37,074 nucleotides of DNA from a candidate division SR1 bacterium (GCA_026397515.1 JAPLUU010000001.1:1-37074), one strand, 5' to 3'. Shown: positions 8,501 through 20,692, numbered from the stretch's first letter. The notes: generated by a model not told the origin, from the letters alone. Made by a program: numbers and translations.

Positions 8501-11500
8501 GATATTTACCATAGTTTTTTCTGCTATCACTTTGGTCACAGAATTATTTTCTGTCCTCCATAATAAAGGATCTTTTCCTGAGACATACACGGTCTGGCTA
8601 GATACAAAGGGAACGGTTCACTTTCCTTGATAGGATACGCTCACGAGATATTCTCCATCAGATTTTGGTTGTAATGTTTTTTCAATTAGTCATTTGGCAT
8701 CGCTTGTTGCTTTCTCTGTGGATTCTGTCACTTGGTCGAGTGAATAGTCGTAATAAAATACGCCATCTATTCCTTGCTTTTTTATCGCTTTCCAATCTTG
8801 TTTGATCAGTTGTATAGTAACTTCTGTGTTTGCTTTTGGCTGAGCATCCCAGTCGAGCGTCACGGCGTTGAGAAGAATTCATTGATCTTTGCTGTTTCGA
8901 TATGGTAGTTGAATACCCACATATCCATCAGTTGCATGAATAACTTTGGTCACGGTGGTGCTGACAGGTTTCTTGGTTGTAGGATCCTCTACTTGAAAAA
9001 TAAATGAATATAATTTTTCTGCTGCATCTTTGTCGGTAGGATATTTGAGTGTATAATTTCCTGTAGGATTTATGATGAATGTTGAGTCTTGTGCGAACAT
9101 TGGGGTATCCATATAGTTACATTCATTTCGATACATACAGTTTACATAATCATTTCCTTCACCAAATTGGAAGTCGCTATAGTCTTTGGCGTTGAAAAAA
9201 TATTTTTGTGCGAGGAGCTGATAATTACCTTGTGCATTGGTTACTTTACCTCAGAAATAATATACCGGGTTGAGTGATATAGTCGCTGAGTCTCCTGCCA
9301 TGATATCATTTATTCCTGAATCGATACTGATTTTGAATACTGGTTTTTTATATTCTTCTACAAAAAACATCGCATTGGTAAATATATCTTCTTGATTGTT
9401 TGTCTGGAATCTCATCGTATATCATCCGAGAAACATATCTTTGGGAATACTAAATGATCAGGTGAAATTACTATTTTTGTCGAGCTTAACTCCGAGCTTC
9501 ATAATATCTTCGCCTATTTCGTTGCTGATGATAACGGTTCCTGCGGTTCTTTTGCTTGCTTTGAATCCATCGAAATTGAATGTCCTCAAGATACCTTTGT
9601 AATATACGGTGTCTCCTGGTTTGTAGATAGGTCTCTCGGTATACAAGTATAAGAAATCTTTTTCTGCGCTACCTTGTCCTGCGATATATCCAAAGTCATA
9701 ATTTTGTGTAATATCTGTTTCACTTTCTATCATACCTCGATAGGTACTATTTGATGCAATAATGACATCAGCAGTATCGCTCAATTCGTAGGTTCATTTT
9801 TTACTGTCGTATTTCGCTGATAATGCTACGGGTGTGTATCCAGCATTGTCAAAACGATATCATTTGAATGACAATCCATTGACGGGTGTACCGTTGAATG
9901 TCGTAGCAAGAACGACATTTTTATTGGTACCTTGTTCGAGCATAAGGGAAAGATTTGCTCTTATGAAAATAGTCGAAAATCATCTCTTCTTCGCGATAGG
10001 ATCATCAGTCTTTAAAGAACCAACCACACGGATGATAGGAGCTGTGATTGTTTTTCCTCCAAGATCTTTTTCTATATCTATACGCGTATTGGTGAGCAAC
10101 CAGTTGTTGTTTTTTATCGTAATATCTTTGTCAAATGATTGTGTACAGCTAACTACTGATGCCACTTGATTACCACTTGCATCGTAGGTATTGGTAGTGC
10201 GTTTGCTCTGTAAATACTGCTCGACATCCATAGCACAGACAGAAATATTTGCGGTAGGTGTATTGATACTCTGAATATTTACGATAAGAGGGACGGTGCT
10301 TGGTATGGTGTTTTTGTCGGGATATCCCATGTAGAGAAATTTATCTTTGTCGTGCATCTTGCCGGTGACAAAAGTTTTGGTGATAGGAGCTAACGTAGTA
10401 CCATAGATATCTTTTACGGTGAATTGTAAGGTATAGCTCGTAGAAGGATTGAGTCTTGTATTTACTGCATAAAGTACTTCATCTGCTTTTGGTTGAGGAC
10501 AGAATCCATTGTCTGCAAGAAATTTGCTGACGTTATTTTTTGTCAGTTTAGAAAATTCATTCCAGAGTTCATCCGGCATAAATTGTTCTTGGCCTATAGA
10601 TTGGATACGAGATTTTGGTGTGGTCGTAAGTAATGATTGATCGGTATTTCCATCGAGTACTGCGTTGTCGAGTTGGTTGTTGGTATACACACAGACTTTG
10701 GAATATGACAACATTTCTATTCTTGAAATTTTTAATGGTGCAGCTGTTTTGTACGAGCGAGATGCTACGACCGTTGTCCCATCTGGCGTATATTGTAATT
10801 CATAGGTTGCGTTATCAGCAAGTTTACCGGTAACTACTAGTCTGACCTTTTTTTTGGTAGTTTGCTCTTTTTCCACTCTTGTCTGTTCGTTATAGATCAT
10901 CTCTGGTACGTAGGAAAGCGTCGCTGGAACGGCTACCCCGTCTTTTACCAGACGAATAGTTTTGGAAGAAAGGTCAGTAATAGTTTCTTGAAACATCATA
11001 TCGAATGCTATATTTTTGAGAGGAAGCAATGCGGCAGAACTTGCCTGAGTGAAATAAATGTCGCTCAAATTTTGATATCCATATCCTTGGGTCTGCCCAT
11101 AATTTTGGCCTCATTCGTTGTATCGATAATTTTCAAATCATGGTTTTCCGTCATTGGTCACTACTTTCATAAGCATGACATCGCCTAGCGCATCTAGCGT
11201 CGTATAGGTAAGTCCGCTTAAGGTAGTTGGGAGATTTCCCTCTTGTGTGTCTAGCGGTGAACTTAACGTAAAGGTATATTTAGTAAGATATTTTCGTACT
11301 CCTCCTTGTGGTTGGATGATATATGCACCTGACATCGCATCTTGCGTTACTTTTACAGGAACCTTTTGAGATGTCTGCGTATCGGTAACGATAAGATATT
11401 TTTGGAGCTGACCGTCTTGTACAGGAAAATTAAATATCAGCTGGATTCATTCACGTAATGATTCCTTTTGTGAAATTCCTCGTTGCAATAATGGGGTAGA

Positions 11501-11914
11501 AAATGTTCACGTATATATTTTTTTGTCTCATTGTACGGTAGCGGTATATTGGGTTGCTGGTTTCCATTGGGTAGGAGTAAATTCAATCGTCTGCGTAGAT
11601 ATCCATCTACAGGTACCCTGTGCTGCTGGAGCGATGGTGATAGGGCATGCTACTTGTTGATCTAGGTTGGTCAATGCCACCATAGGTTTGGCAAAAGATA
11701 CCAACACGGTTTGATCAAGATTATCTATTGCACCCGATGGGAAAAACAGTGTAACGGCTTTATTGCCGGAAAGCGAGGTATCGAATGTCCCGAGTGAGAC
11801 ATCTGATCCTGGTGATCATAGTAATCATGGGTTGAGGACAAAAAATGCTCAAATACCGAGTCATACAAAAATAACAAGAGAAAATAGCATAATCAGTTTC
11901 TTTTTGTGTCCCAT
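5558..11914 (-). CDS. yfhM: Bacterial alpha-2-macroglobulin (thioester protease trap)
   Basis: A 2118-residue protein, longer than E. coli YfhM (about 1650). An N-terminal hydrophobic segment (about residues 7-28) has no lipobox Cys, so it is probably a membrane anchor rather than a lipoprotein signal. Conserved elements in order are TERPIYKPGDTV (759-770, MG2 domain), KDTAYRNADITTD followed by LPDNLTT (about 1345-1368, before the thioester domain), and CLEQ (Cys1557-Gln1560, thioester bond), then a helical repeat domain with GGFMFRYD. All pieces lie in one frame when the many UGA codons are read as Gly; four occur in the first 35 residues. In Proteobacteria the family traps foreign proteases and is paired with PBP1C, which repairs the wall; that function is inferred here from motifs and the pbpC neighbour. 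Confidence 0.92.
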
Positions 11915-11986
11915 TGCCTGCAGGTAATAGATAAAATATACTCTTCTAGTATCTATTCTTATGGAGGAAAAAAACAATGATATTTG

Positions 11987-12000
11987 TGCACCCGGGTGCA
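11987..12000. repeat. Single GCACCCGGGTGC palindrome, copy 2
   Basis: A perfect 14-base palindrome TGCACCCGGGTGCA lies in the 181-base gap between the divergently transcribed macroglobulin and topA genes. Unlike the other copies it has only one box and lies in a promoter region. It could be an operator or a residual half element. Confidence 0.65.
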
Positions 12001-12095
12001 AACTTTGTTTTTTGGTTGAAATACGGTCTGAATACAGTACATAAGAGTATTGAAAAACCAGTATTTTTTTTGTATTTACTTACTCTTATATATAC

Positions 12096-14510
12096 ATGAA
12101 ACAACTAGTAATTGTAGAGTCTCCAGCCAAATCTGCGACTATCAAGAAATTCCTTGGAGAAGGATTTGAAGTAAAGGCATCATTTGGACATGTAGTAGAT
12201 CTTCCACAAAAAGAACTTGGGGTGGATGTTAAGAATAATTTCGAACCAAAATACCAAATTTCTCCCGACAAGACCAAGGTCGTAAGTGAGCTGAAAGCAT
12301 TAGCTAAAAAGGCTGACAAAGTCTGGATCGCTACCGATGAAGACCGCGAGGGGGAAGCTATTGGACGACATGTAGCGAATGCGCTATGATTGGATATCAA
12401 AAAAACTGCAAGGATCGTATTTCATGAAATCACCAAAGAAGCGATTGATCACGCCGTAAAGAATCCAAGAACGATAGATATGAATTTGGTAGATGCTCAA
12501 CAAGCAAGAAGAGTCCTCGATAGATTGGTAGGATTTGAGTTGTCACCAGTCCTTTGGAAAAAAATAAAAATGGGATTGAGTGCAGGAAGAGTACAATCCG
12601 TCGCCGTAAGGTTGATCGTCGAAAGAGAAAGAGAAATCCAGAAATTTGAATCAGCGAGTTTTTTTAAGGTGATAGGAAATTTTGTCTGAGATGCTAAGAA
12701 AGAATTTAAAGCTGAATTAAATAAAGATCTTATCAATGTCGATGAAGCGAAGAAATTCCTCGAATCATGCAAAGATGCAAAATATACGATAGAAAACGTA
12801 GAAGTAAAACCAGGAAAAAAATCTCCTTCTGCGCCGTTTACGACGTCTACCCTTCAACAAGAAGCGAGTAGAAAATTGTGATTCTCCGTAGCGAGAACGA
12901 TGCAGGTAGCCCAGAAATTATATGAATGAGGATTCATAACCTACATGAGAACTGATTCCGTAAATATGTCCGACTTCGCACTCAAAGCCGCTCAAGATGA
13001 GATCACCAAAAGATATGGAAAAGACTATGCTAACCCGACGAAATATGTTACTAAGTCTAAAGGTTCGCAAGAAGCACATGAATGTATCAGACCAGCACAT
13101 ATGGAAAACAATATGGCCGGAGGTGATGCTAGTGAAAAAAAGTTGTATGAATTGATCTGGAAGAGAACTATCGCTTCCCAGATGGCACCTGCTGAAGTAG
13201 AAAAAACAAAAGCTACTATAAGTATATCTACGAATAACAAGTTCAATTTCATCGCGAGTGGTGAAGTCGTAAAGTTTGATTGATTTTTGAAAGTCTACTT
13301 TGAATCTAAGGATGAAGAAGAAAGCGACGAAGATCAGGAAGGAATGTTGCCGAAGTTAAGCAAAGGAGAAATATTGACGATGCAACAAATATTGGCGGGA
13401 GAAAGATTCAAAAATCACCCACCAAGATACACAGAAGCATCATTGGTTAAGAAGCTTGAAGAGCTTGGAATCGGACGTCCATCAACCTACGCACCGACAA
13501 TTTCTACCGTACAAAAAAGATGATATGTCGTCAAAGAAGATAGAAATGGTAACGAAAGAAGTTATCAAGAAATGGTATTAAGACTAGGAGTAATTACGTC
13601 TGAAATCAAAAAGCAAAATACCGGAGCTGAAAAACAAAAGCTCTTCCCGACAGATATCTGAATGGTCGTAAATGATTTCTTAGTAGCGAATTTCAAAGAT
13701 ATTTTGGATTATAATTTCACAGCAAGCGTAGAAGAAGAGTTTGATGAAGTCGCTGAAGGAAAAATCAAATGGCCAGATATGATGAAGAAATTCTACATAC
13801 CGTTTCATGCAGAAGTCGCTAAGACGATCGAGTTTGCTGAAAAACAGTCATGAGAAAAAGAGCTCGGAATCGATCCTAATACCGGGAAAAAAGTCGTTGC
13901 AAGAATCGGAAGATTCGGTCCTATGGTACAAGTAGGAACTGCTCAAGATACGGATAGTAAACCTAAATTTGCTTCGCTCAGACCAGGACAAAATATTGAA
14001 TCGCTTACCTTGGAAGATGCCTTGGCATTATTCGCATTACCGAGAATCATCGGACACTACGAAGGTGAATGAGTAACGGCTGCCGTAGGAAAATTTGGTC
14101 CCTATCTGAAATATAAAACGTTCTTCGTGTCTATTCCGAAAACACTTGATCCATATACTATTACTATGGAAGATGCGACACCATTGATTGAGAAAAAAAT
14201 CGACACAGAAAAAAATAAATACATCAATACGTTCGATAATAAAGGAGTAAAGATAGAAGTTTTGAATTGATTATATGGTGCATACATCAAGTCTGATGGA
14301 AACAATTACAAGATCCCAAAAGGAGGTAAAGACGCAAGTGATCTTACTATGAAAGATTGTCTAGATATTATGGCAAGCGGTCCAAAGCCTAAATTTGGAG
14401 CTAAAAAAGAAGCGCCAGCTAAGGCGGAAGCTAAAAAACCAGCTAAAAAAGCACCAGCTAAAAAACCAGCTGCAAAAAAAGTAGCTGCAAAAAAGGCAGC
14501 TAAGAAATAG
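12096..14510 (+). CDS. topA: DNA topoisomerase I (type IA)
   Basis: The 804-residue enzyme relaxes negative supercoils by single-strand passage. The Toprim domain starts at [18 protein letters not shown] and holds DEDREGEAI. The catalytic Tyr is Tyr283 in [21 protein letters not shown] and [13 protein letters not shown] are also present. Downstream are GRFGPMVQ and GKFGPYLK, C-terminal repeats of the zinc-finger-free type. The last about 35 residues are Lys/Ala/Pro repeats like histone H1. About ten glycines are UGA, including the Gly of RKLGFS. No Cys4 zinc ribbons are visible. ATG at 12096, TAG at 14508. Confidence 0.96.
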
Positions 14511-14533
14511 TTTTATATGCCTAATCACCATAT

Positions 14534-15154
14534 ATGGAACTTTCTGTCATTACCGGTATTGTAGGTTCAATCGTCTTGCTTATCTGAGCTGCGTGGCCTA
14601 TAGAGAAAATCAAAGAACCAACGAAATCAATCAAAAACTGGTTGTTTGGAATCGGGTCATTTATCATGCTCATCTATGCAATACTCGGGTATTTGGCTGG
14701 AGGACCAGTGTTCTATATCGTATTGGAACTTGTTGTCATGTTGGCAGTAGCGCTTATGTTCTTGGGAACTAAAGATCGTATGAATACCGCACTCATTAGC
14801 GTAGCAGGAATATTATTAATTTTACGATCATGGATAGTGTTTCAAGGTCCTAGTATGATCTTGTTTATTGTAGCATTTGTAGTCTTGTCACTTGGATACG
14901 CATACAAAATGAATACCATCCGCAGATTTCTTTTTCTCGCTATCGGAGGCGCATTAATAGCACTTTCTAGTTACCTCGGAGCAAGTTGGATCTTCTTCCG
15001 ATTGAATGTTTTCTTCTCATTATTTTCACTTATCTACGCTATCAAAATTTCTTTCAATACTAAAAAACTTGCAGCTAAAATTACACAAGTTGCACCAGCA
15101 AAAAAAGTTATCAAGAAAAAACCAGTAGCAACAAAAACTACAAAGAAAAAATAA
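14534..15154 (+). CDS. Multi-pass membrane protein with Lys-rich tail
   Basis: 206 residues with about six predicted membrane segments and a cytoplasmic-looking tail ending KKKPVATKTTKKK. The ATG at 14534 is preferred over later ones because UGA at codon 18 (LLI-G-AAW) joins an N-terminal membrane segment to the rest. It begins 23 bases after topA and shares with it a basic C-terminal tail, so it is probably in the same operon. I recognise no family. Confidence 0.75.
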
Positions 15155-15177
15155 ATTTATCTTTTTAGCTTATTGCT

Positions 15178-15321
15178 ATGCGTGATTATTATGGTGAATC
15201 AGTACCAGAAAGAGAATTGTCTGACCCTGAAACGAGAGAAGATCTGGATTCATTATATGATGAAATTTCCACGACACCACCATTGGAAGACGATGGAACT
15301 ACAGAGAATGAAAATAGTTAA
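15178..15321 (+). CDS. Small acidic protein (47 aa)
   Basis: ATG at 15178 to TAA at 15319-15321. The product is rich in Asp and Glu (EDLDSLYDEI, PLEDDGTTENENS) and lacks hydrophobic segments. It follows the membrane protein by 23 bases, suggesting co-transcription. There is no recognised family, and the short length keeps confidence low. Confidence 0.45.
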   Translation: MRDYYGESVPERELSDPETREDLDSLYDEISTTPPLEDDGTTENENS

Positions 15322-15353
15322 CTAGCAAATCCCCCTCCCCACAATTTAGTAAT

Positions 15354-15444
15354 TTACCCCACCCCAACCCTCCCCATTGCATGGAGAGGGGGCAGTAAAA
15401 AAATCCCTCTCTACGTAGTGGAGAGGGGAAGGGGGGTGAGGTAA
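15354..15444. repeat. Composite palindromic element with two inner hairpins
   Basis: An outer 12-base stem (TTACCCCACCCC with GGGGTGAGGTAA, one mismatch) encloses two hairpins: CCCTCCCCAT-TGC-ATGGAGAGGG (15368-15390) and CCCTCTC-TACGTAGTG-GAGAGGG (15405-15427). It is much more GC-rich than its surroundings and lies between two genes. The fold resembles REP/BIME-type or MITE-like elements. Confidence 0.7.
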
Positions 15445-15472
15445 CTAAATACATATTTTATCTCGTTACTCC

Positions 15473-16516
15473 GTGATTTTGTTGTATATCCGATACGAAC
15501 ATCTCTCTGATTCGCACCCAAGTTTTCGTGTCTATAAGATTCGCCCAAGCGAACAAATTTTGCAATATGTACTCCATGAAAATCTCGTTAAGATAAGTGA
15601 TGAATCCAGAGAATATCCCAAATATACGCATTACTTTATGTTGGATGAAAGCAGATTTTCGTTTTTTAGATTTGATGTATTTCAGAAGTTCGAAAAAAAA
15701 TTCACCTACCAAGATCTCAAAGATATCATAGAAGAAAAGTGCCAAGCGACCAAGAAACATCATGATGTAGATGGAGAAAGGATTATGGTCTACGTCGATA
15801 ATATCCATGCCGATGGTGAAGAAAAAAAACATGTCATCGGGGAAAGCGGCGAAATATTTTTCAGATTATATATTGTATATTTGAATAAGAAAACGATGAA
15901 TATCATGAATTCTACGTATGGAAATATTTTTAGTATAAAAAATATCAACATCCTTCCCCAGTCATTTCACACCCTCCTCTTCTTGAGAAATAATTTGAAA
16001 AAAGATAATTTTGTCCTGCTCTATATCACGGAAAATTCGTGTAAAGCGATCAAGATCCAAAACGGATTTTATCATAGCGTAGAGACATTGAATTTATGAA
16101 TGAGTGCACTGAAACAGATGTACAAAGATAACGGTATCGTTCAATATCGATACAAGACCTATGATTTCATCGAGTCGAATCCCCTAGCGAGAGGTCTAGT
16201 AAAAGAGACTTTGCAATTTTATTCTGAACTCTTTTGTAAACGATTTAAAGAAAAAAATCTTATCTGAACGGACGTCATCGTCATTTCTCCTATCACGAAA
16301 AACGTACACTTCATCGAGACATTCAACGAAGAATATAAAAAAATGACGAACAATTATGTCGTCCCATTCCATCATTCTGAGATGTTGAATACCTTTGGAA
16401 AAATTCGAGAACCGGATGATATGGATGCAATTATCTTGATGAACCGTGATGAAAAAATAAGAAACACTCTCCTGCCTGATAGCGAGAAGAGTGCTTCTAA
16501 TGAAGTAGAGATGTAG
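15473..16516 (+). CDS. Uncharacterised 347-residue protein, possibly actin-fold related
   Basis: The frame is open from just after TAA at 15446. The first usable start is GTG at 15473 (then ILLYIRYEHLSD); no ATG precedes it. UGA encodes Gly in TLNLGMSAL and NLIGTDVIV. There is no signal peptide or membrane segment. The middle stretch FVLLYITENSCKAIKI, then GFYHSVETLNLGMSALKQM, has the layout of the second phosphate-binding region of FtsA/PilM-like actin folds, but the usual acidic residue is absent. That is a tentative reading. It ends at TAG, 17 bases from the convergent kinase gene. Confidence 0.7.
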
Positions 16517-16533
16517 TACTCTGTCATATTAAT

Positions 16534-17055
16534 TTAGTTGCTTTGTTTGAGTATCTCAGCGACTACTTTTTCAAGATTATTATTTGCATCTATGATTATT
16601 GCACCTTTTTTACACATATCATTTTCTCGTTCTTCTTTCCAACTAAACACCCATTTCTGAACTTCGGGAGTACGTCCGAAATCATTTGATGTACGGGTAG
16701 TCAATCTTTCACTAAGTATTTTTTCGTTGGCTTTCAATAGAAACACTTTATCAAACAAAGGAAGTAATTCATCGATATTTGATGCAATTCAACAGTAAAA
16801 CGCAATTTTTTGTGGGTTATCGTCAATAAGTTTCTGTAACTTATTTTTATCACATATCCAACGATGCTGTTTGACCCATTCTTGATTGTCGTTATCAAAA
16901 GTATCAGATATTTTTCATGTTTCTTTGTGAACCATAGCAAATAAACCATATCATTCTTCAATGCCATGTGAACTATATCCAAGTCTTTTGAGTTCATCGC
17001 TTACAGCCGATTTACCAGATCCGGCGACTCATGTTATACATATTGAGGTTTTCAT
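16534..17055 (-). CDS. P-loop nucleotide kinase-like protein
   Basis: 173 residues starting MKTSICITGVAGSGKSAVSD. The Walker A loop GVAGSGKS spans residues 9-16, and its first Gly is a UGA codon. FDKVFLLKA, then ERLTTRTSNDFGRT and GAIIIDA, follow the layout of small-molecule or nucleotide kinases (AAA_18/AAA_33 type), with Arg residues in the lid. The substrate cannot be told from sequence. It is the last gene of a compact minus-strand run, starting 25 bases behind an ABC-2 permease. Confidence 0.8.
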
Positions 17056-17080
17056 ATTTTATTACGATTAGTATATAAAG

Positions 17081-17863
17081 TTATAGATTTATATTCATCA
17101 TATTTCCACTTTCGTATTTACGTAATCATCTGTAAAACACGAACGTTCATAATCATCCGAAGAAGATCGTTGCTCAGAGTAAGAGCAATATTTTTCGTAA
17201 AGTAAACTCAGAGGAAACGATATCATACGGCAAATACGCTACGAAAAATACTGGTATGATCGTCATAAACATGACTTTGAAAATCATGCCTTTGAATATC
17301 CCTGACGGATAGTGACTTGGTCAGAGAATCGCCTCAAAAATTCCTCTACTGAGTTCTCTCGAACTTCCTATCCAAAAAGCTAATGATTCGAAAGCTACCA
17401 TGAATCAGGCGAAAACGATTCCTGCACAGATCGAGACAAATATAACCTTTAGCACAAATATCACGGTCAGATTTTTGATGAGGAATAATAATCATATTCC
17501 ATACAGTAAATCACCTATCGCTGTAATACTCAATCCTCATACCAATATTCTGAGCAAAATATTTTTAGGCAGAAGGAGATGTGCGTCTAACGAACCATTC
17601 ATTACCATCTCTCCGATTTTGCGTGACCCATATAAACAAATATGCATAAAACTAAATCATCAGAGAATGACCACGAGAAGTCTTATATATCATTGGAAAT
17701 CCATACCACCTATGGTCCCGAATTTACTGAAAAAGAAATAGAACAATACCAACATGATAGCATCATTTATGATCATGGATACTACCTGAATCAAAAAAGA
17801 TACTCTATAGGCCAAAGCAGAAAGAATATTGAGTTTTCGGATATGAAATAATAGTTTGAACAT
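17081..17863 (-). CDS. ABC-2 type permease subunit (second)
   Basis: 260 residues with about six membrane segments. The sequence EAILGPSHYPSGIFKG before the last helices is typical of the COG3694/COG4587 permease pairs that work with a COG4586 ATPase. About eleven of its glycines are UGA, including two adjacent ones (VILGGFSF), so the standard code reads it as small fragments. It starts 65 bases after the first permease. The transported substrate is unknown for the family. Confidence 0.85.
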
Positions 17864-17928
17864 AACGCTATGATAGTGATATAAACAATAATAATTTTGA
17901 ATTTTAAAATATTAATTCTGAATTCTAT

Positions 17929-18729
17929 CTATCCTCCGTTTATAGTAAGTTTTCTTTTTGCTTGAGCGTAAATAAAATGACAGACACCTATGAGTATAAT
18001 TATCCGAAATGCTTGCATCACAGCATAGTACAAAAAAGTATGCATACTAAATTTAGTAAATATTAATCACGCAGTATATCATGCATATGCAAACGGTGAA
18101 GCGAATGCTATCGTCTGCAAAAACATCGGCATGAATGGAATAGGAAGAATATTTCCTCACAAAACCATATCCATTTTTGCATAGAGCAATCTAAATGAAT
18201 CTGCATCTTCTGTATAAAACGCAAGTAACCCTATCATAAAATATCAGAAAAAGTTGACGATCATACCTCCAAATAAAAGCAATGATCAGCCCAGAACACC
18301 TCATAGAGAAAACGGGATAGATCATAAAATAAGGTATCATAGTCCCAATCATATACCCAAAGAGATAATGAGATTATAGATTGATTTGGAAAATGATTCG
18401 AAAAATTTGTACCAGATATAGTTGATAGGATTGAGTAAATAAATTGCTATCTTTCCTGTCTTGATATCTAGATTAACTTCTTCTGTTATTCTATTTTTGG
18501 CTACAACGACCGCTTGTACAAATATCAGTGCTCGTGTCACTTGTGCTAATGTATACCCATTAATATTCGCTCCTGGATTGATAGTATAAATCGCCTTGTA
18601 AAAAAATATTATTACTATCAGCCTCAAGATATAAATGATATTGATACCTACGAGATCATGGATATATACGGTATAATTTTTGTACGCGATAGACAGCACA
18701 CCTCGATATTGTCTGAGTGTTTTGTTCAT
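17929..18729 (-). CDS. ABC-2 type permease subunit (first)
   Basis: 266 residues with about six membrane segments. It begins MNKTLRQYRGVLSIAYKNY; the stretch TEEVNLDIKTGKIAIYLLNP, before a long hydrophobic C-terminal half, matches the other partner of COG4587/COG3694 permease pairs. Many glycines in the C-terminal half are UGA. It starts 11 bases after the ATPase gene stop and is clearly co-transcribed with it. Confidence 0.85.
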
Positions 18730-18740
18730 TGGTAATACTA

Positions 18741-19712
18741 CTAATAAAACTCTTTGATAATTTCTTCGATAGTGGGATCTTTGATTTCGATATCGTCTAC
18801 ATCGTAATTTCCTGTTATCGTTTCGAATGTCTTCTGAAGGTTTTCTTTGGTATTGGGGATTTCAAATTCTATATAGTCGAGTTCTTTTTTTATAATGTTC
18901 ATAAAATCCAATGCTTTAAACTCTGAACTATTTGCAATTTTTACCTTGATGATTTTTTTCTTGATATATTGTTTTCTCAGATCGACGATACTTCCATCGT
19001 AGCAAATCTTTCCATGATTGATGATAATAACTCTATCACAGACTTGCTCGATATCTCATAAATCATGCGAGGTCAAAAATATTGTTGTTCACTCGAGATC
19101 ATGGATCTCATTTATTGTTTCCCTGAGTTTCTGTTTAGCAATCATATCTAATCCTATGGTTGGTTCATCGAGGAAAATAATCTCTGGCGAGTGAATCAAT
19201 GATGAAACTATTTCACATCTCATCCTCTGTCCAAGAGAAAGTTTTCTCACTGGATTATTTATCATATGTCTAATTTCAAATTTATCTACCAGATAATCTA
19301 ATCTTTTTTCCAATTGTTTATTTGGGATATCAAAAAGCTTCCCCATCAATTTAAACGTATCTATAGCCGTCAAATGATATCGTAATCTTGATGTCTGACC
19401 AAATACTGCACCGATCTTATAGACCAGTTTATTTCTTTGTGTTGCAGGATCGAGTCCAAGTACATTGATATGTCCGGATGTCGGATGTAAGATACCTGTG
19501 AGCATCTTGATAGTAGTAGATTTCCCTGCACCATTAGGTCACAGAAAAGCAATCTTTTCGCCCTTCTTTACGGAAAAATTTATGGAAGCTACCGCTTCAG
19601 ATTCTTTGAATTCAGGACGAAATATCGCTTTGATTCTATTTCGAAATCACTGCTTTTTTATTTCAAGTTTGAATATTTTCCTAAGGTCTTTGACCTCGAT
19701 ACTATTATGCAT
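18741..19712 (-). CDS. ABC transporter ATP-binding protein
   Basis: 323-residue ATPase of the ABC-2 trio. Walker A is GPNGAGKSTT with the first Gly encoded by UGA. The Q-loop region is GAVFGQTSRL, the signature LSLGQRMRCEI, Walker B IIFLDEPTIGLD, and the H-loop LTSHD. The C-terminal about 85 residues form the extra domain seen in COG4586. It powers the two permeases encoded immediately downstream. The signature has LSLGQ instead of LSGGQ, a common variant in this subgroup. Confidence 0.93.
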
Positions 19713-19734
19713 GGGTAATAGTTAGTAAGTAAAT

Positions 19735-20181
19735 TTATTTAGCTAATTTCATGATGATAAAATCTATTCCATTTTCTATCGCTCGTTTGATCGTATAGAT
19801 AAGTTTTTGAGGAATATCTTTTATGATGATTTCAAATCAGAGTTGTTTGTAATAATGTTCCAATGGTTTTCTTGTTGCAAGAAAAATATCATTATTTCAT
19901 CTCTTGTCGGCGATGAGTTCTTGAGCCAAAATAAGTCAAAGTTTTTGTCCTCTATGAGATTCATCTACCCACAGAGATCATAATTCTCGTTCTTGAAATC
20001 CTATCTTGAATAGTCTTCAAAATGCGATAATTTTTTTCCCCTCTCTTATTCGATAAAAATCTTTCTGTTTGATTTTGTAGCGTCCTACATCATGCTTTTC
20101 CATAAACAGTTTCATCTTCTTGTATTCGAGTAATGAAATCTTTTTATCGATATGGAGTCATTGGGGTAATGATAGCTGCAT
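19735..20181 (-). CDS. GNAT family N-acetyltransferase
   Basis: 148 residues. The acetyl-CoA binding pattern is RGQKLGLILAQELI after the strand LGSLWVDESH, followed by FLATRKPLEHYYKQLGFEI, the usual end of the GNAT fold. Five or more glycines are UGA, including the Gly in KLG of the motif region (codon after TCA TAG-free LWVDESHRGQKL). It starts 22 bases behind the YbaK-like gene and ends 22 bases before the ATPase start. The acetyl acceptor is unknown. Confidence 0.82.
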
Positions 20182-20203
20182 GTGATAGATAATTGATAAA
20201 TAC

Positions 20204-20671
20204 TTATTTTTTGATAGATACAATTTCACCATTATTAGCTTTCTGTAATGCTTTTGTGGAAATTTTTACCAGTGAATTTTCAGAACCCCCACCTGAGTAT
20301 ATATATTCCTTTTCCATTACCCTTGGATCAATCAAAAATTTTGCATCATATCCAAAGGATGGTGTTCAACCACAAGGATAGCCTGTCTTTTGTAAAATTT
20401 CGTCAGGACTTGCAAATCTCGGTCTTTCACTATTCAATGCTTTTCAGACTTTTGTCGTACTGACTTTGTCTTCGCCTTTTATGATAGCGACAATAAGATT
20501 ATCATTTACATCAAACATACAAATATTTTTTACAAAATCATCTATTTGCTCGTTGGTAGCTTGCATAGCTTCTTCAACCGAATGACATGATTGAACAAAA
20601 CTGATATGTTGGGCTTGAATATTGTTGGCCTGTAAAAACTTTTTTAATTTTTCTTCGTATATGACTTCCAT
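20204..20671 (-). CDS. YbaK/ProX-type aminoacyl-tRNA deacylase domain protein
   Basis: 155 residues. The features are VQSCHSVEEAMQAT, the VAIIKGEDKVSTTKV strand with its conserved Lys, TGYPCGGTPSFGYD (family GYxxGGxxPFG) and a C-terminal YIYSGGGSENSLVKIS. Proteins of this family hydrolyse mischarged tRNA such as Cys-tRNA-Pro or Ala-tRNA-Pro. UGA encodes two glycines, one in the CGGTP motif. It lies between two acetyltransferase genes with short gaps, in one operon. The specificity is not determinable here. Confidence 0.88.
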
Positions 20672-20692
20672 GATAATAAATAAAATGTAAAA

